Below, one piece after another: positions 18,415 to 27,536 of a stretch of 64,000 bases of DNA (positions are counted from its first letter, which is position 1; every line of letters begins with the position of its first letter). Under the pieces are notes generated by a model. That model ran no database searches. It had not been told where the DNA came from and saw nothing but the letters and a program-made list of their open reading frames with translations. The DNA is from Actinomycetota bacterium (GTDB taxonomy: Bacteria > Actinomycetota > Actinomycetes > Mycobacteriales > Micromonosporaceae), in the NCBI GenBank assembly GCA_005885555.1, contig VAWN01000023.1, positions 179,662 to 243,661 of the forward strand, read 5' to 3'. Made by a program: the position numbers and the translations under genes.

Positions 18415-21400
18415 GTGCCGCTCCGGGTGCTCATGGCCGGGTACCTGTTCGTCATGGCGGGGCTCGCCGCCGCCTTCTACGCGGTCCCGGCCGGGCACAT
18501 GGTCTTCTGGACCGCCATCGGCGTGGTGAGTGCCGCCGCGATGGCGGTGGGCGTCGCGCGCCACCGCCCGCGGCAGCGGCTGCCCTGGCTGGTCCTGGCG
18601 GCCGGCGTGCTCGGCTTCGCCGGCGGCGACCTGACCTTCAACCTGCTCGTCACCGTCTGGCACCAGCCCGACCCGTTCCCGTCGGTGGCGGACGCGTTCT
18701 ACCTGGTCACCTGCGTACTGCAGCTCACCGGGATGGTGCTGCTCGCCCGGTCGACGGCGGCCGGGCGGGACCGGACCAGCCTGCTGGACAGCCTCGTGCT
18801 GACCCTCGGCGTCGGCGCGCTCTCCTGGATCTTCCTGATCAGCCCGTACGTGCGCGATCCGGACCTGGCCCCGTTCGCCAAAGCGGTCGCGGTCGCCTAC
18901 CCGCTCACCGACGTGCTGCTGCTCGCGCTGGTCATCCAGGTGGTCAGCACCGCCCGCCGCAGCCCGGCGGTGGCACTGCTCGCGATCGGTACCGCGGGGC
19001 TGCTCGTCTCCGACGTGCTGTACGGCCTGCGCCAGCTCGGCGGCTCCTGGCAGGTCGGCGGCCCGACCGACCTCGGCTGGATCGTGCTGTACGCGGCGTG
19101 GGGCGCGGCCGCGCTGCACCCCTCGATGGCCGGGCTGACCGAGCCGCGCCCGCTGCGGCCGGTCGAGGTCGGCTGGCCGCGGCTGGCCCTGCTCGCGCTG
19201 TCGTCATTGATCGCGCCGGCCGTGCTGCTGGTCGAGGCGGCGCGCGGCACCGTCCGGGACGGCGTGGTGATCGCGGTCGTCTCGGCGCTGATGTTCGCGC
19301 TCGTGCTGGCCCGGCTGGCCGGCATGGTCAACCGGCACCGCCAGGCGCTGGCCCGCGAGCGCGGCCTGCGCGAGGCCGGCAACGCGCTGCTGCTGGCCAC
19401 CGACGTGGCCGGGGTGACCGCGGCGGTGCGGGATGCGGTGGCCGGGCTGCTGCCCACCGGTACCCCGCACGAGGTGCTCTTCGGCGAGAACTGCGAGGGA
19501 CCGGGCGAGGTGGCGCTGGTACCGCCGGACCGGCTGCCGGCCCCGTTCGCCGAGCGGCTGCGCGACTTCCCGCTCGCGCTGTGCTGCCCGCTGGCGATCG
19601 GCCACCGGCCCGGCACGGTCGCCCGGGTGGACAGCGTCGTGGTGGCCGCGGCGGAACCGGTACTGGCCGTGCTGCAGGGGCCGGTCGAGGTACTGGCCAC
19701 GAAGGCGGCGCTGGCACTGGAGCGGATCGTGCTCGCCGACGAGATCAACCGGCGGGCGGGGGAGGAGTACTTCCGCACGCTGGTACAGCACACGCCGGAC
19801 ATCATCCTGATCGTCGACGACGACAACGCGATCCGGTACGCGAGCCCGGCCGCGGTACCCGTCTTCGGCACCGAGGCGCTGGTCGGGGTCAACCTCGCCG
19901 ACCTGGTCGAGGCCGGCGACCGGCTGCTCGCGGTGCAGCTGCTCGACCTGGTGCGCTCCGGCGGGTACCGGCACGACCCGGTGGACTGGCGGCTGCCCAC
20001 CATCGACGGGCACGTGATCCAGGCCGAGGTGGCGTGCCGGGACCTGCGCGCGGACCCGACGGTCGCCGGCCTGGTGGTGACCCTGCGGGACGTGACCGAA
20101 CGGCGCCGGCTGGAACGGGAGCTGAGCGCGCGGGCGTTCCAGGACCCGCTGACGGGCCTGGCCAACCGGGTGCTGTTCGGCGAGCGGGCCCGCCAGGCGG
20201 TGGCGCGCAGCAAGCGGACCGGGCAGGGCGCCGGGGTGATGATCGTCGACCTGGACGACTTCAAGGAGGTCAACGACACGCTCGGGCACGCCGCCGGGGA
20301 CGAGCTGCTGGCCAAGGTCGGCGAGCGGCTGACCGCGGTGCTCGGGCCGGAGCACCTGCCGGCACGGCTGGGCGGGGACGAGTTCGCCGCGCTGATCGAG
20401 GACGTCACCGACCCGGGCGACCTGGACCGGCTGGCCGCGCGGGTACTGGGAGCGCTGGCTGAGCCGTTGCGTGTCGGTACCCATCTGATGCCGGCCCGGG
20501 CCAGCATCGGCGTCGCGATGGTGGTGGCCGCCAGCGGCAGCGAGGACCTGGTCCGGCAGGCCGACCTCGCGCTGTACGCGGCCAAGGGCGCCGGCAAGGG
20601 CCAGTGGCGGCGGTACCAGTCGGAGCTGCACACCGCCGTCGTCGAGCGGCTGCGGCTGCGGGCCGAACTTGACCGCGCGGTGGAGAAGGACGAGTTCACC
20701 CTGCACTACCAGCCGATCGTGGCGCTGGGCAGCGGCACGGCGGTCGGCTTCGAGGCGCTGGTGCGCTGGGCGCACCCGGAGCGCGGCCTGCTCGCCCCGG
20801 CGCACTTCATCGGGGTCGCCGAGGAGACCGGCGTGATCGTGCCGATCGGCGAGTTCGTGCTGCGCAGCGCGATCGGTACCGCGACCGACTGGTACCGCCG
20901 GTGCCAGGCGCAGTCGACCGAGCCGCCGTACCTGAGCGTGAACGTGTCCGCCCGGCAGTTCCGCACCCCGGGGTTCGTCGCGACGGTACGCCGGGAGCTG
21001 GCGGCGGCCGGGCTGCCGGCGCGGTACCTCATGCTGGAGATCACCGAGAGCCTGCTGCTGCGCGACGACGAGCAGGTCTGGTCCGACCTCGACGAGCTGC
21101 GCGCCGTCGGGATACGGGTGGCGATCGACGACTTCGGCACCGGGTACTCGTCGCTGAGCTACCTGCGCCAGGTACCCATCGACGTGTTGAAGATCGACAA
21201 GTCGTTCATCGACACCGCCGTGTCCTCGCCCCGCCAGCGGGCGCTCGTCGACGGCATCGTCCGGCTCGCCGACACCCTCGGGCTCACCGTCGTCGCCGAG
21301 GGCATCGAGCGCACCGCCGACCGGGACCTGCTGCTGGGCCTCGGCTGCCGGTACGGCCAGGGGTACCTGTTCGCCCGGCCGATGAGCTACCCGGACGCGG

Positions 21401-21435
21401 TGGCCTGGCTGTTCGCCGACCGGGTCGCGGCGTGA
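18415..21435 (+). CDS. Membrane PAS-GGDEF-EAL cyclic-di-GMP protein
   Basis: 1006 residues from GTG 18415, with AAGGGGGG 4 nt upstream; an ATG at 18259 would add 52 residues. About eight N-terminal membrane helices (residues 5-310) form a sensor. A coiled/GAF-like stretch and a PAS domain follow (about 455-570; EEYFRTLVQHTPDIILIVD). The diguanylate cyclase domain has an intact active site GGDEF at 653-657. The phosphodiesterase domain has EAL at 780-782 plus NVSARQF, DDFGTGYSS (about 905) and EGIE, so both activities are possible. Such proteins tune c-di-GMP, which controls development and sporulation in actinomycetes. No partner gene is adjacent. Confidence 0.93.
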   Translation: MPLRVLMAGYLFVMAGLAAAFYAVPAGHMVFWTAIGVVSAAAMAVGVARHRPRQRLPWLVLAAGVLGFAGGDLTFNLLVTVWHQPDPFPSVADAFYLVTCVLQLTGMVLLARSTAAGRDRTSLLDSLVLTLGVGALSWIFLISPYVRDPDLAPFAKAVAVAYPLTDVLLLALVIQVVSTARRSPAVALLAIGTAGLLVSDVLYGLRQLGGSWQVGGPTDLGWIVLYAAWGAAALHPSMAGLTEPRPLRPVEVGWPRLALLALSSLIAPAVLLVEAARGTVRDGVVIAVVSALMFALVLARLAGMVNRHRQALARERGLREAGNALLLATDVAGVTAAVRDAVAGLLPTGTPHEVLFGENCEGPGEVALVPPDRLPAPFAERLRDFPLALCCPLAIGHRPGTVARVDSVVVAAAEPVLAVLQGPVEVLATKAALALERIVLADEINRRAGEEYFRTLVQHTPDIILIVDDDNAIRYASPAAVPVFGTEALVGVNLADLVEAGDRLLAVQLLDLVRSGGYRHDPVDWRLPTIDGHVIQAEVACRDLRADPTVAGLVVTLRDVTERRRLERELSARAFQDPLTGLANRVLFGERARQAVARSKRTGQGAGVMIVDLDDFKEVNDTLGHAAGDELLAKVGERLTAVLGPEHLPARLGGDEFAALIEDVTDPGDLDRLAARVLGALAEPLRVGTHLMPARASIGVAMVVAASGSEDLVRQADLALYAAKGAGKGQWRRYQSELHTAVVERLRLRAELDRAVEKDEFTLHYQPIVALGSGTAVGFEALVRWAHPERGLLAPAHFIGVAEETGVIVPIGEFVLRSAIGTATDWYRRCQAQSTEPPYLSVNVSARQFRTPGFVATVRRELAAAGLPARYLMLEITESLLLRDDEQVWSDLDELRAVGIRVAIDDFGTGYSSLSYLRQVPIDVLKIDKSFIDTAVSSPRQRALVDGIVRLADTLGLTVVAEGIERTADRDLLLGLGCRYGQGYLFARPMSYPDAVAWLFADRVAA

Positions 21436-21465
21436 CGCGCCAGCCCCGGGTGGCCGGCGCGATCG

Positions 21466-22536
21466 TCATCGGCCGCGGGTCAGCGCGGAGACCGCGAACG
21501 TGACCGGCAGCGGGCCGGACCGCAGTTGCGCGGCAAGCCGGCGGGCCGCCGCGCCGTCGATCTCGGCGCCGGAGATGGCCGCGTCGCCCGGGATCTCCGC
21601 CTGCACCGTCGGTGCCGAGATCACCTCGTCGTCCACCACGATCGCGATCTGGTTCGACGGCGTGTAGTGCACCGCCGCCCGGGTCAGCGCGGTCCACCGG
21701 GCCTGCCCGGCCGGGGTGAACCGGACGGTCACCGTCCAGCCGGAGACGGCCTGCAGCTCGACGACCGCGCCGGCGACGTCCGCGGCGGTCACGGCGGCCG
21801 GCTGCAGCAGGTACTTGGCCTCGGTGCCGGTGCGCTCGCAGGCGACCACCGGTACCGCCGGATCGAGGGCGCCCGGCGCCCGGCCGTTGAGCTGCGCGCA
21901 CGTGATCGTGGGTACCGCGTACTGCATCGCCGCCGGCAGCGCGGCCACCTCGTCCGGGCGCAGCGTGCCGAACGGCGCGAGCGCCGGCAGCGCGGACGCC
22001 GGCACCTGGCCGGGGTCGGTGAGGTCGCGGGCGGCCGGGTACGCGGCGCCGAGCTTGGCCAGCACGGCCGGCGGCACGCTGGCCGCGGCGGCGCTGGGCG
22101 TGTCGACGTGCGGGGTGGTGGGGCTCGCCACCACCGCGCGGAAGCTGAGCCGGCCCGGCTGCGCGAGCAGCCGCAGGCCGTCGGCGTCGCCCCCGGCCAC
22201 CGTCACGGTGACGGTGTGCGGGCCGGTCACGCTCACCCGCGGCCGTGGGTAGCCGGCCGCGGAGAGCCGGTCGAGCAGCAGGTCGGCCGCCCGGTGCAGG
22301 TCCGCGTCGGCCGGGGCGCCGGCGTCCAGCGTCATCACCAGACCGGCCGGCGGGCGGCTGGCGCGCCACCAGACCAGCCCCCCGGCGGCGAGCGCGAGGA
22401 CCACCACCGCGGCCACCGCGACGCCCAGCCAGGAGCGGCGGTACCGGGTGGGAGGCGCTTCGACGGCCGGCCGTACCGGCGGCGCCGGGACGGGTTCGGC
22501 AGGCGGCGCGGGGTTCGGCGGTCCGTCCGGGGCCAT
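21466..22536 (-). CDS. Orphan SecD-like (SecDF P1 head) membrane-anchored protein
   Basis: 356 residues from ATG 22536. A proline-rich cytoplasmic lead of about 30 residues is followed by one membrane helix (LGVAVAAVVVLALAAGGLVWW). The outside part resembles the first periplasmic domain of SecD: AADLLLDRLSAAGYPRPRV, then QIAIVVDDEVISAPTVQ and GDAAISGAEIDGAAARRLAAQLRSG. The RND membrane channel of SecD is missing, so it cannot drive export by itself. Two Cys (TCAQLNG and VACERTG) may form a disulfide. On the minus strand TAGGCT (22550-22545) lies 8 nt before the ATG, and the threonine aldolase gene ends 15 bp upstream. Confidence 0.82.
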   Translation of the reverse strand: MAPDGPPNPAPPAEPVPAPPVRPAVEAPPTRYRRSWLGVAVAAVVVLALAAGGLVWWRASRPPAGLVMTLDAGAPADADLHRAADLLLDRLSAAGYPRPRVSVTGPHTVTVTVAGGDADGLRLLAQPGRLSFRAVVASPTTPHVDTPSAAAASVPPAVLAKLGAAYPAARDLTDPGQVPASALPALAPFGTLRPDEVAALPAAMQYAVPTITCAQLNGRAPGALDPAVPVVACERTGTEAKYLLQPAAVTAADVAGAVVELQAVSGWTVTVRFTPAGQARWTALTRAAVHYTPSNQIAIVVDDEVISAPTVQAEIPGDAAISGAEIDGAAARRLAAQLRSGPLPVTFAVSALTRGR

Positions 22537-22550
22537 GGCACCGCAGCCTA

Positions 22551-23651
22551 TTACGGCAGCTGCCCCAGCAACGCCCCGGCCACCCCGGTGACGTCCTGCG
22601 CCGTCCAGGACAGGGCCGGTTCGGCGACGGTGACCTCGGACATCGCGTACCCGGGTGCGCCTTGCGTCCAGCCGCCGCTGAGCCAGATCTTCTCCGTCTC
22701 CGCCAGGCGCACGGTCGCCTCGTCCAGCGCCGCGGCCGGGTACGGCAGCCACCACTGGAACTGGTGTGTGTGCGGCGGCTGCGGATGCACCCGGGCACCG
22801 GGTACCGCGGCCAGCGCGTCGGTGACGGTACCCGCGTGGCCCACGTACTCCGGCAGCCGCGGCAGTACCGTGTCCAGCCCGGCCAGCGCCGCGAGCGCGG
22901 CCGGCCACTGCTGGTACAGCATGCCGCCGTACCGGTGCCGCCAGGCGCGCGCCTGGGCGATCAGGTCGGCCGGGCCGGCCAGGGCCGCACCGGAGATCCC
23001 GCCGAGCGTCTTGTAGAACGAGACGTACACGGTGTCGGCGAGGGCGGCGATCTCCGTCAGCTCGTGGCCGAGGTACGGGGTGGTCTCCCAGATGCGGGCG
23101 CCGTCGAAGTGCACCCGGGCGCCGCGCTCCCGGGCCGCCGCCACGGTCGCGGACAGCTCGTCCCAGGTCGGCAGCAGGTACCCGGCCTCGCGCAGCGGCA
23201 GTTCCAGCAGCAGCGTGCCGAACGGCTCATCGAGCGCGCGGATGTCGTCGGCGGTGGGTGGCCGGGGTTCCCGGGTCGGGTGGACCGCGCGCAGGCCGGT
23301 CAGCACGGCGTACGCGTGCCGCTCGTGCACCTCGGGATGGGCCAGGGGATGCATGGCGACCGCCCGGTTGCCGGTACGGTCGGCCCAGCAGCGCAGCGCC
23401 ACCTGCTGCGCCATGGTGCCGGTCGGGAAGAACAGCGCCGCCGGGGTACCCAGCAGCCCGGCCACCCGTTCCTCCAGCGCGGCCACCGGACCGCCCGTGC
23501 CGTAGAAGTCCGGCGTGCTGTACCCGTCGGACACCGCCACCGCGGCGTACAGTTCCGCCAGCCGCTCGCCGGTGCTGCGCTCGCGGGGACCGGACAGGAT
23601 CCGTTCGCAGCCGGCCCGCGCCCGGCGCAGCCGCGCCACCCGTTCATCCAT
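22551..23651 (-). CDS. Threonine aldolase-family PLP enzyme
   Basis: 366 residues. Fold type I PLP enzyme of the beta-eliminating lyase family, expected to cleave threonine or allo-threonine (or related beta-hydroxy amino acids) to glycine and an aldehyde. The cofactor lysine is in VSFYKTLGG; VHFDGARIW carries the Asp that binds the pyridine nitrogen and the Arg that binds carboxylate. FPTGTMAQQVAL is the phosphate-binding loop. The N-terminal 45 residues are longer than in the E. coli enzyme. ATG 23651 is preferred over GTG 23672 because of the -10 element before it. Confidence 0.88.
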   Translation of the reverse strand: MDERVARLRRARAGCERILSGPRERSTGERLAELYAAVAVSDGYSTPDFYGTGGPVAALEERVAGLLGTPAALFFPTGTMAQQVALRCWADRTGNRAVAMHPLAHPEVHERHAYAVLTGLRAVHPTREPRPPTADDIRALDEPFGTLLLELPLREAGYLLPTWDELSATVAAARERGARVHFDGARIWETTPYLGHELTEIAALADTVYVSFYKTLGGISGAALAGPADLIAQARAWRHRYGGMLYQQWPAALAALAGLDTVLPRLPEYVGHAGTVTDALAAVPGARVHPQPPHTHQFQWWLPYPAAALDEATVRLAETEKIWLSGGWTQGAPGYAMSEVTVAEPALSWTAQDVTGVAGALLGQLP

Positions 23652-23664
23652 GACGGCAACCCTA
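23649..23664 (-). promoter_or_regulatory. Putative leaderless promoter of the threonine aldolase gene
   Basis: On the minus strand TAGGGT (23664-23659) ends 7 nt before ATG 23651. Confidence 0.4.
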
Positions 23665-23764
23665 CGGCTCACGTGATCGCTGTTTCCTTACCGGATTGCG
23701 CAGTCTGACTGACGATCCGGTACGGAGTTCCCGATCTTGCCGCGGGGGACTACGGTCACGTCCG

Positions 23765-24565
23765 ATGAGTGACCATGTCGCGATCGTCACCGGTGCCAAC
23801 CACGGCATCGGAGCGGCGACCGCGAGAGCGCTGGCCGCGGGCGGCGCCGCCGTGCTGTGCGCGTACTGGCGCGTGCAGGACCCGGTCGACCCCGCGGTAC
23901 CCGATGCGTACCGGCGCAACCGGGCCCGCGACGCCGATCACGTGGTGGCCGGGATCGCGGCCGGCGGCGGCCGGGCGCTCGCGATCGAGGAGGATCTGCG
24001 CGATCCGGGGGCCCCGGCGCGGCTCTTCGACGCCGCCGAGGCGGCCTTCGGCAGCGTCGACATCCTGGTCAACAACGCCAGCGGCTGGGTCCAGGACACG
24101 TTCCGCCCGGCCACCGTCGACCAGGTGGGGCGGCAACTGCGACCGGTCACCGCGCAGACCTGGGAGGCGCAGTTCGCCGTCGACGCCCGGGCGGCCGCCC
24201 TGCTCATCGCCGAGTTCGCCGGCCGCCACGCGGCCCGCGGCGCGACCTGGGGCCGGATCATCGGGCTCACCTCCGGCGGCGAGCTGGGCTTCCCGAGCGA
24301 GGTCTCGTACGGCGCCGCGAAGGCCGCGCAGGCCAACTACACGATGTCCGCCGCGGCCGAGCTGGCCGGCCTCGGCATCACGGCGAACATGGTGCACCCG
24401 CCGGTCACCGACACCGGCTGGGTCACCCCGGCGGTGCGCGGGTTCGTCGCCGGCAGCGGTACCCACGTCCACGTCGCCACGCCGGAGGAGGTCGCCGCGG
24501 TCATCGCGTTTCTCGCCTCGGACGCGGCGGCCCTCGTCACCGGCAACGTGATCACGCTGCGCTGA
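23765..24565 (+). CDS. Short-chain dehydrogenase/reductase
   Basis: 266 residues. Cofactor motif VTGANHGIGAATARAL (TGxxxGxG), NNAS, catalytic Ser in LTSGG, and YGAAK (Tyr/Lys) are all present. It has an extra loop of about 35 residues after the second strand (WRVQDPVDPAVPDAYRRNRA) not seen in the smallest family members; the end VTGNVITLR replaces the usual VDGG. Substrate unknown. TACGGT (23751-23756) lies 8 nt before the ATG and may be a -10 for a leaderless mRNA. Confidence 0.9.
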   Translation: MSDHVAIVTGANHGIGAATARALAAGGAAVLCAYWRVQDPVDPAVPDAYRRNRARDADHVVAGIAAGGGRALAIEEDLRDPGAPARLFDAAEAAFGSVDILVNNASGWVQDTFRPATVDQVGRQLRPVTAQTWEAQFAVDARAAALLIAEFAGRHAARGATWGRIIGLTSGGELGFPSEVSYGAAKAAQANYTMSAAAELAGLGITANMVHPPVTDTGWVTPAVRGFVAGSGTHVHVATPEEVAAVIAFLASDAAALVTGNVITLR

Positions 24566-24567
24566 CC

Positions 24568-24608
24568 TCAGGACCGCAGGTAGGCGAGCACGATCCGATG
24601 CGCGGGGA
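24568..24608 (-). pseudogene. Possible C-terminal scrap of a NarL/LuxR response regulator
   Basis: Directly after the histidine kinase stop, the minus strand reads PAHRIVLAYLRS and then TGA. Many actinobacterial NarL-type regulators end in a similar sequence (HRRVLAVLAYLR-like), and the regulator gene normally follows its kinase at this spot. The rest of the gene is absent; the SDR gene begins its stop 3 bp further. I infer a deletion that removed the regulator. The match is short, so chance is possible. Confidence 0.3.
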
Positions 24609-25751
24609 CTATCCCACCGGCCGGCACGGCAGTTCCAGGCGCAGCACCGTCGGGCCGCCCGGCGGGCTGGCCACGAGCAGCCGCGCGCCGGCCGCGTCGG
24701 CCCGGTCCGCCAGCCCGTACAGCCCGCTGCCGCGGGACGGGTCGGCACCGCCCTTCCCGTCGTCGCGTACCTCCACGACGAGCGTCCCGGCGTCGTACCG
24801 CGCGGCCACCACCGCCTGCCCCGCACCGCTGTGCCGGTCCACATTGGACAGTGCCTCGCCGATGACGAAGTGGGCGGTGCTCTCCACCTGCGGCGCGAAC
24901 CGGCCGGGCAGGTCGACGTCGGTCGTCACCGGTACCGCGCACCGGGACGCCAGATCGGCGACCGCGGCGGCCAGCCCGCGGTCGGTCAGGATCCACGGGT
25001 GGATCCCGCGGACCAGCGCGCGCAGCTCGTCCAGGATCGCCTTGGCCTCCTCGTGCGCCTGCGCGACGAGCGGTGCGGCCGGTCCGGGTTCCAGGCGGGC
25101 CAGGCCCAGCGTCACCGACAGCGCGAGCAGCCGCTGCTGTACCCCGTCGTGCAGGTTCCGCTCGATCCGCCGCCGCTCGTCGTCGAACCCGCTGACCAGG
25201 CGCGACCGGGATCGGGTCAGCTCGGCCAGCCGGGCGCTGTCCGGCCCGGGTACCAGCAGCGCCCGGGCCAGCGCCGCACGCAGCCGGGCCAGCGCCGTCA
25301 CCCCGTACGCCAGCGCCACCGAGAGGACGACGCCGAGCAGCGGTACCAGCCAGATCACGCCGGCGTGCGCGAGCCGCGTCCCGTTGGGTACCGCGGCCGG
25401 CGGCGCGACCGCGACCACGACCGGCGCGAACAGGGTGAGCAGGCACAGCCCGACCGCCCCGACCACCACGGCCAGCTCCAGCGGCCACAGCAGCACCCCG
25501 GCGAGCAGCGCGAACGCCAGCTCCTGCCAGGTGGCCGGCTCCCGCAGCCGGGTCGCGAGCCAGCCGCGTGGGCCGACCGGCCGGTGCGGCGACGGCGCCG
25601 GCCGCGGGTCGACCAGCCGCAGCCGGCGCCGCTCCACGGCGCCGACGGGCACGCCGGAGCCGAGCGCGGCGAACGGCACGAGCAGCAGCGCGAGGACGCC
25701 GACCGGTACGCCGGTGGCCAGGTAGAGGAGCGGGCGCCAGGGTCGGGGCAC
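24609..25751 (-). CDS. NarL-type sensor histidine kinase (orphan)
   Basis: 380 residues, GTG start. Two hydrophobic blocks near residues 8-30 and 75-115 plus one at 128-150 form the membrane part. The HisKA_3 dimerisation helix FDDERRRIERNLHDGVQQRL carries the phospho-His near residue 200. The HATPase_c domain has the N box IGEALSNVDRHS and G boxes RDDGKGG and GSGLYGLADR. It would phosphorylate a LuxR-type response regulator, but none is present next to it. Its start is 4 bp beyond the sigma-factor stop, yet it seems to have its own promoter. Confidence 0.92.
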   Translation of the reverse strand: MPRPWRPLLYLATGVPVGVLALLLVPFAALGSGVPVGAVERRRLRLVDPRPAPSPHRPVGPRGWLATRLREPATWQELAFALLAGVLLWPLELAVVVGAVGLCLLTLFAPVVVAVAPPAAVPNGTRLAHAGVIWLVPLLGVVLSVALAYGVTALARLRAALARALLVPGPDSARLAELTRSRSRLVSGFDDERRRIERNLHDGVQQRLLALSVTLGLARLEPGPAAPLVAQAHEEAKAILDELRALVRGIHPWILTDRGLAAAVADLASRCAVPVTTDVDLPGRFAPQVESTAHFVIGEALSNVDRHSGAGQAVVAARYDAGTLVVEVRDDGKGGADPSRGSGLYGLADRADAAGARLLVASPPGGPTVLRLELPCRPVG

Positions 25752-25763
25752 CCGATCACCGTA
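25749..25763 (-). promoter_or_regulatory. Putative leaderless promoter of the histidine kinase gene
   Basis: On the minus strand TACGGT (25763-25758) ends 6 nt before GTG 25751; it overlaps the end of the upstream sigma-factor gene. Confidence 0.35.
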
Positions 25764-26655
25764 GTCCGCCGCCGGCCGGTGGGCCGGTCCTCGTCAACTT
25801 CTCGGGGTTGAGCTGGTTGAACACGGCGGTGATCTGCCCGTCGGCGACCGCGAACGCGGTCACCACCCGCTGCACCGTCCCGTCCGGCAGGCGTTGGTCG
25901 ACCAGCAGGCCGAGGTCGCCGTTGACCAGTACCGGCTCGACGGTGATCCCGGGCCGGCGGGACTGCCGCACCAGGTTGGCCAGGAACCGGGCCACCCGCA
26001 GCGCGCCGGTGACCGGGGTACGGGTCGCGGTCGCGCCGTCGCCGATCACCACGATGTCCGGCGCGAGGACGGCGAGCAGCCCGTCGATGTCGCCGCGCTC
26101 GGCGGCGTCCAGGAAGGCGGCCAGTACCCGTCGCTGCTGCGCCCGGTCGCGGTCGTGCCGCACGCCGCCGTCGGCGACCGCCCGGCGCGCCCGGGAGGCG
26201 AGCTGCCGGGCGGCCGGCACGCTGGTACCCAGTGCCGCCGCGATCTCCTCGAACGGCACCGCGAACACGTCGTGCAGGACGAACGCGACCCGCTGTTCCG
26301 GACCGAGCCGGTCGAGCACGACGAGCAGCGCGAGGCTCACCTCGTCGGTGCGGGCGACCCGGTCGGCCGGGTCGGGCCCGCCGGCCGGCAACCGGGACAC
26401 CACCGGCTCGGGCAGCCACTGCCCGACGTAGCTCTCCCGGCGTACCCGCGCCGAGCGCAGCACGTCCAGGCAGATCCGCGCGGTGACGGTGGTGAGCCAG
26501 CCGCGCGGGTCGGCCAGGTCGTCCGGCCGGCTCGCGGCGTAGCGCAGCCACGCCTCCTGTACCGCATCCTCGGCCTCGGCCCAGCTGCCCAGCATCCGGT
26601 ATGCCACGCCCAGCAGATGGTCGCGATGGTCCTCGAACCCGTCGGCCTGTACCAC
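25756..26655 (-). CDS. sigJ: ECF sigma factor of the ECF41 (SigJ-like) type with SnoaL-like C-terminal domain
   Basis: 299 residues from GTG 26655; the upstream ATG at 26721 would run into the divergent gene. Sigma-2 (YRMLGSWAEAEDAVQEAWLRY) binds the -10 and sigma-4 (FEEIAAALGTSVPAARQLASRARR) the -35. ECF41 hallmarks are the WLPEP linker motif and a C-terminal SnoaL-like NTF2 domain ending in NPEKL (NPDKL in many members), which acts as a built-in anti-sigma. The usual ECF41 neighbour (carboxymuconolactone decarboxylase or oxidoreductase) is not adjacent. Confidence 0.92.
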   Translation of the reverse strand: MVQADGFEDHRDHLLGVAYRMLGSWAEAEDAVQEAWLRYAASRPDDLADPRGWLTTVTARICLDVLRSARVRRESYVGQWLPEPVVSRLPAGGPDPADRVARTDEVSLALLVVLDRLGPEQRVAFVLHDVFAVPFEEIAAALGTSVPAARQLASRARRAVADGGVRHDRDRAQQRRVLAAFLDAAERGDIDGLLAVLAPDIVVIGDGATATRTPVTGALRVARFLANLVRQSRRPGITVEPVLVNGDLGLLVDQRLPDGTVQRVVTAFAVADGQITAVFNQLNPEKLTRTGPPAGGGLR

Positions 26656-26668
26656 TCCGACGAGCCTA
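26653..26668 (-). promoter_or_regulatory. Putative leaderless promoter of the ECF41 gene
   Basis: On the minus strand TAGGCT (26668-26663) ends 7 nt before GTG 26655, within the 59-bp divergent gap shared with the MEDS gene. Confidence 0.4.
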
Positions 26669-26714
26669 TCCGGCTGGTCGGCCGTACAGTGGGCGCGGAA
26701 CGGAGGGACAAACG

Positions 26715-27536
26715 TTGGCACCCACGGCCGCGGTCGACCGGTTACGGCTGGGCGACCACGTGTGCTGGGATTTCGACGACGACGATGCGCGGCTGGAGAC
26801 GATCGCCCGGTTCGTCGAGGGCGGGATCCGCGCGCACCACCGGGTGCTGTACCTGACCGAGACCGACCTGCCGGCGCGGCTGCGCACCGCGTTGCGCGAC
26901 CGCGGGGTACCCGTCGACGAGCTGCTCGCGGTCGGCCAGCTCGACCCGGCCGCCCGCATCGCCGCGCTCGCCGACTACGTGGCCGCCGCGCGGCGCGACG
27001 GGTACACCGGGGTGCGGGTGGTGGCCGACATGTCCGGGGCGGCCGGCGCCGCCGACGCGATCGAGCGGATGGCCTGGTTCGAGGCGAACCTGAACCCGGT
27101 CTTCACCGGCGGCCGGGTGATGGCCATCTGCCTGTACGACCGGCGGGTGTTCACGGCGGCCGAGCTGTCCCGGCTCGGGCCGGCGCACCCGGCGACCGCC
27201 CGGCCGCAGGACGACCCGGCCACGTGGGCGCCGCTGCTGCGCGCGGTACGCCTGCCGGAGGGCTCCGGGCTGCGGCTGGTCGGCGCGGCGGACGCGGCCA
27301 ACCGGTACGCCGTCGCCGCCCTGCTGGGCTGGCTGGTCGGGGACGCGGTCCGGGCCGGCCGGGCGGCGCTGCTGGACCTCGCCGGGCTGCAGTTCGCCGA
27401 CGTCGCCGCGGCGGAGGCGATGGTGGCGGCCGGCCGGGCGGTACCCGCCGGGCTGCGGCTGACCGGCTGCCGGCCGGAGATCGGGCAACTCATCACACTC
27501 GTCGGCGGGGCCGGGATGCTGGACCGGACCGCATGA
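26715..27536 (+). CDS. MEDS-domain protein with C-terminal STAS-like domain
   Basis: 273 residues from TTG 26715; GGAGGG sits 7 nt upstream, which decides the start. Residues 8-165 are a MEDS (DcmR-type sensory) domain: LGDHVCWDFDDDD at the start and YLTETDLPARLRTALRDRGV after. Residues 185-273 look like a STAS/anti-sigma antagonist fold (ALLDLAGLQFADVAAAEAM), with Ala or Asp where BldG/SpoIIAA have the phosphorylated Ser. Probable partner-switch regulator working with the next gene, whose ATG overlaps its stop by 4 bp. Confidence 0.85.
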   Translation: MAPTAAVDRLRLGDHVCWDFDDDDARLETIARFVEGGIRAHHRVLYLTETDLPARLRTALRDRGVPVDELLAVGQLDPAARIAALADYVAAARRDGYTGVRVVADMSGAAGAADAIERMAWFEANLNPVFTGGRVMAICLYDRRVFTAAELSRLGPAHPATARPQDDPATWAPLLRAVRLPEGSGLRLVGAADAANRYAVAALLGWLVGDAVRAGRAALLDLAGLQFADVAAAEAMVAAGRAVPAGLRLTGCRPEIGQLITLVGGAGMLDRTA

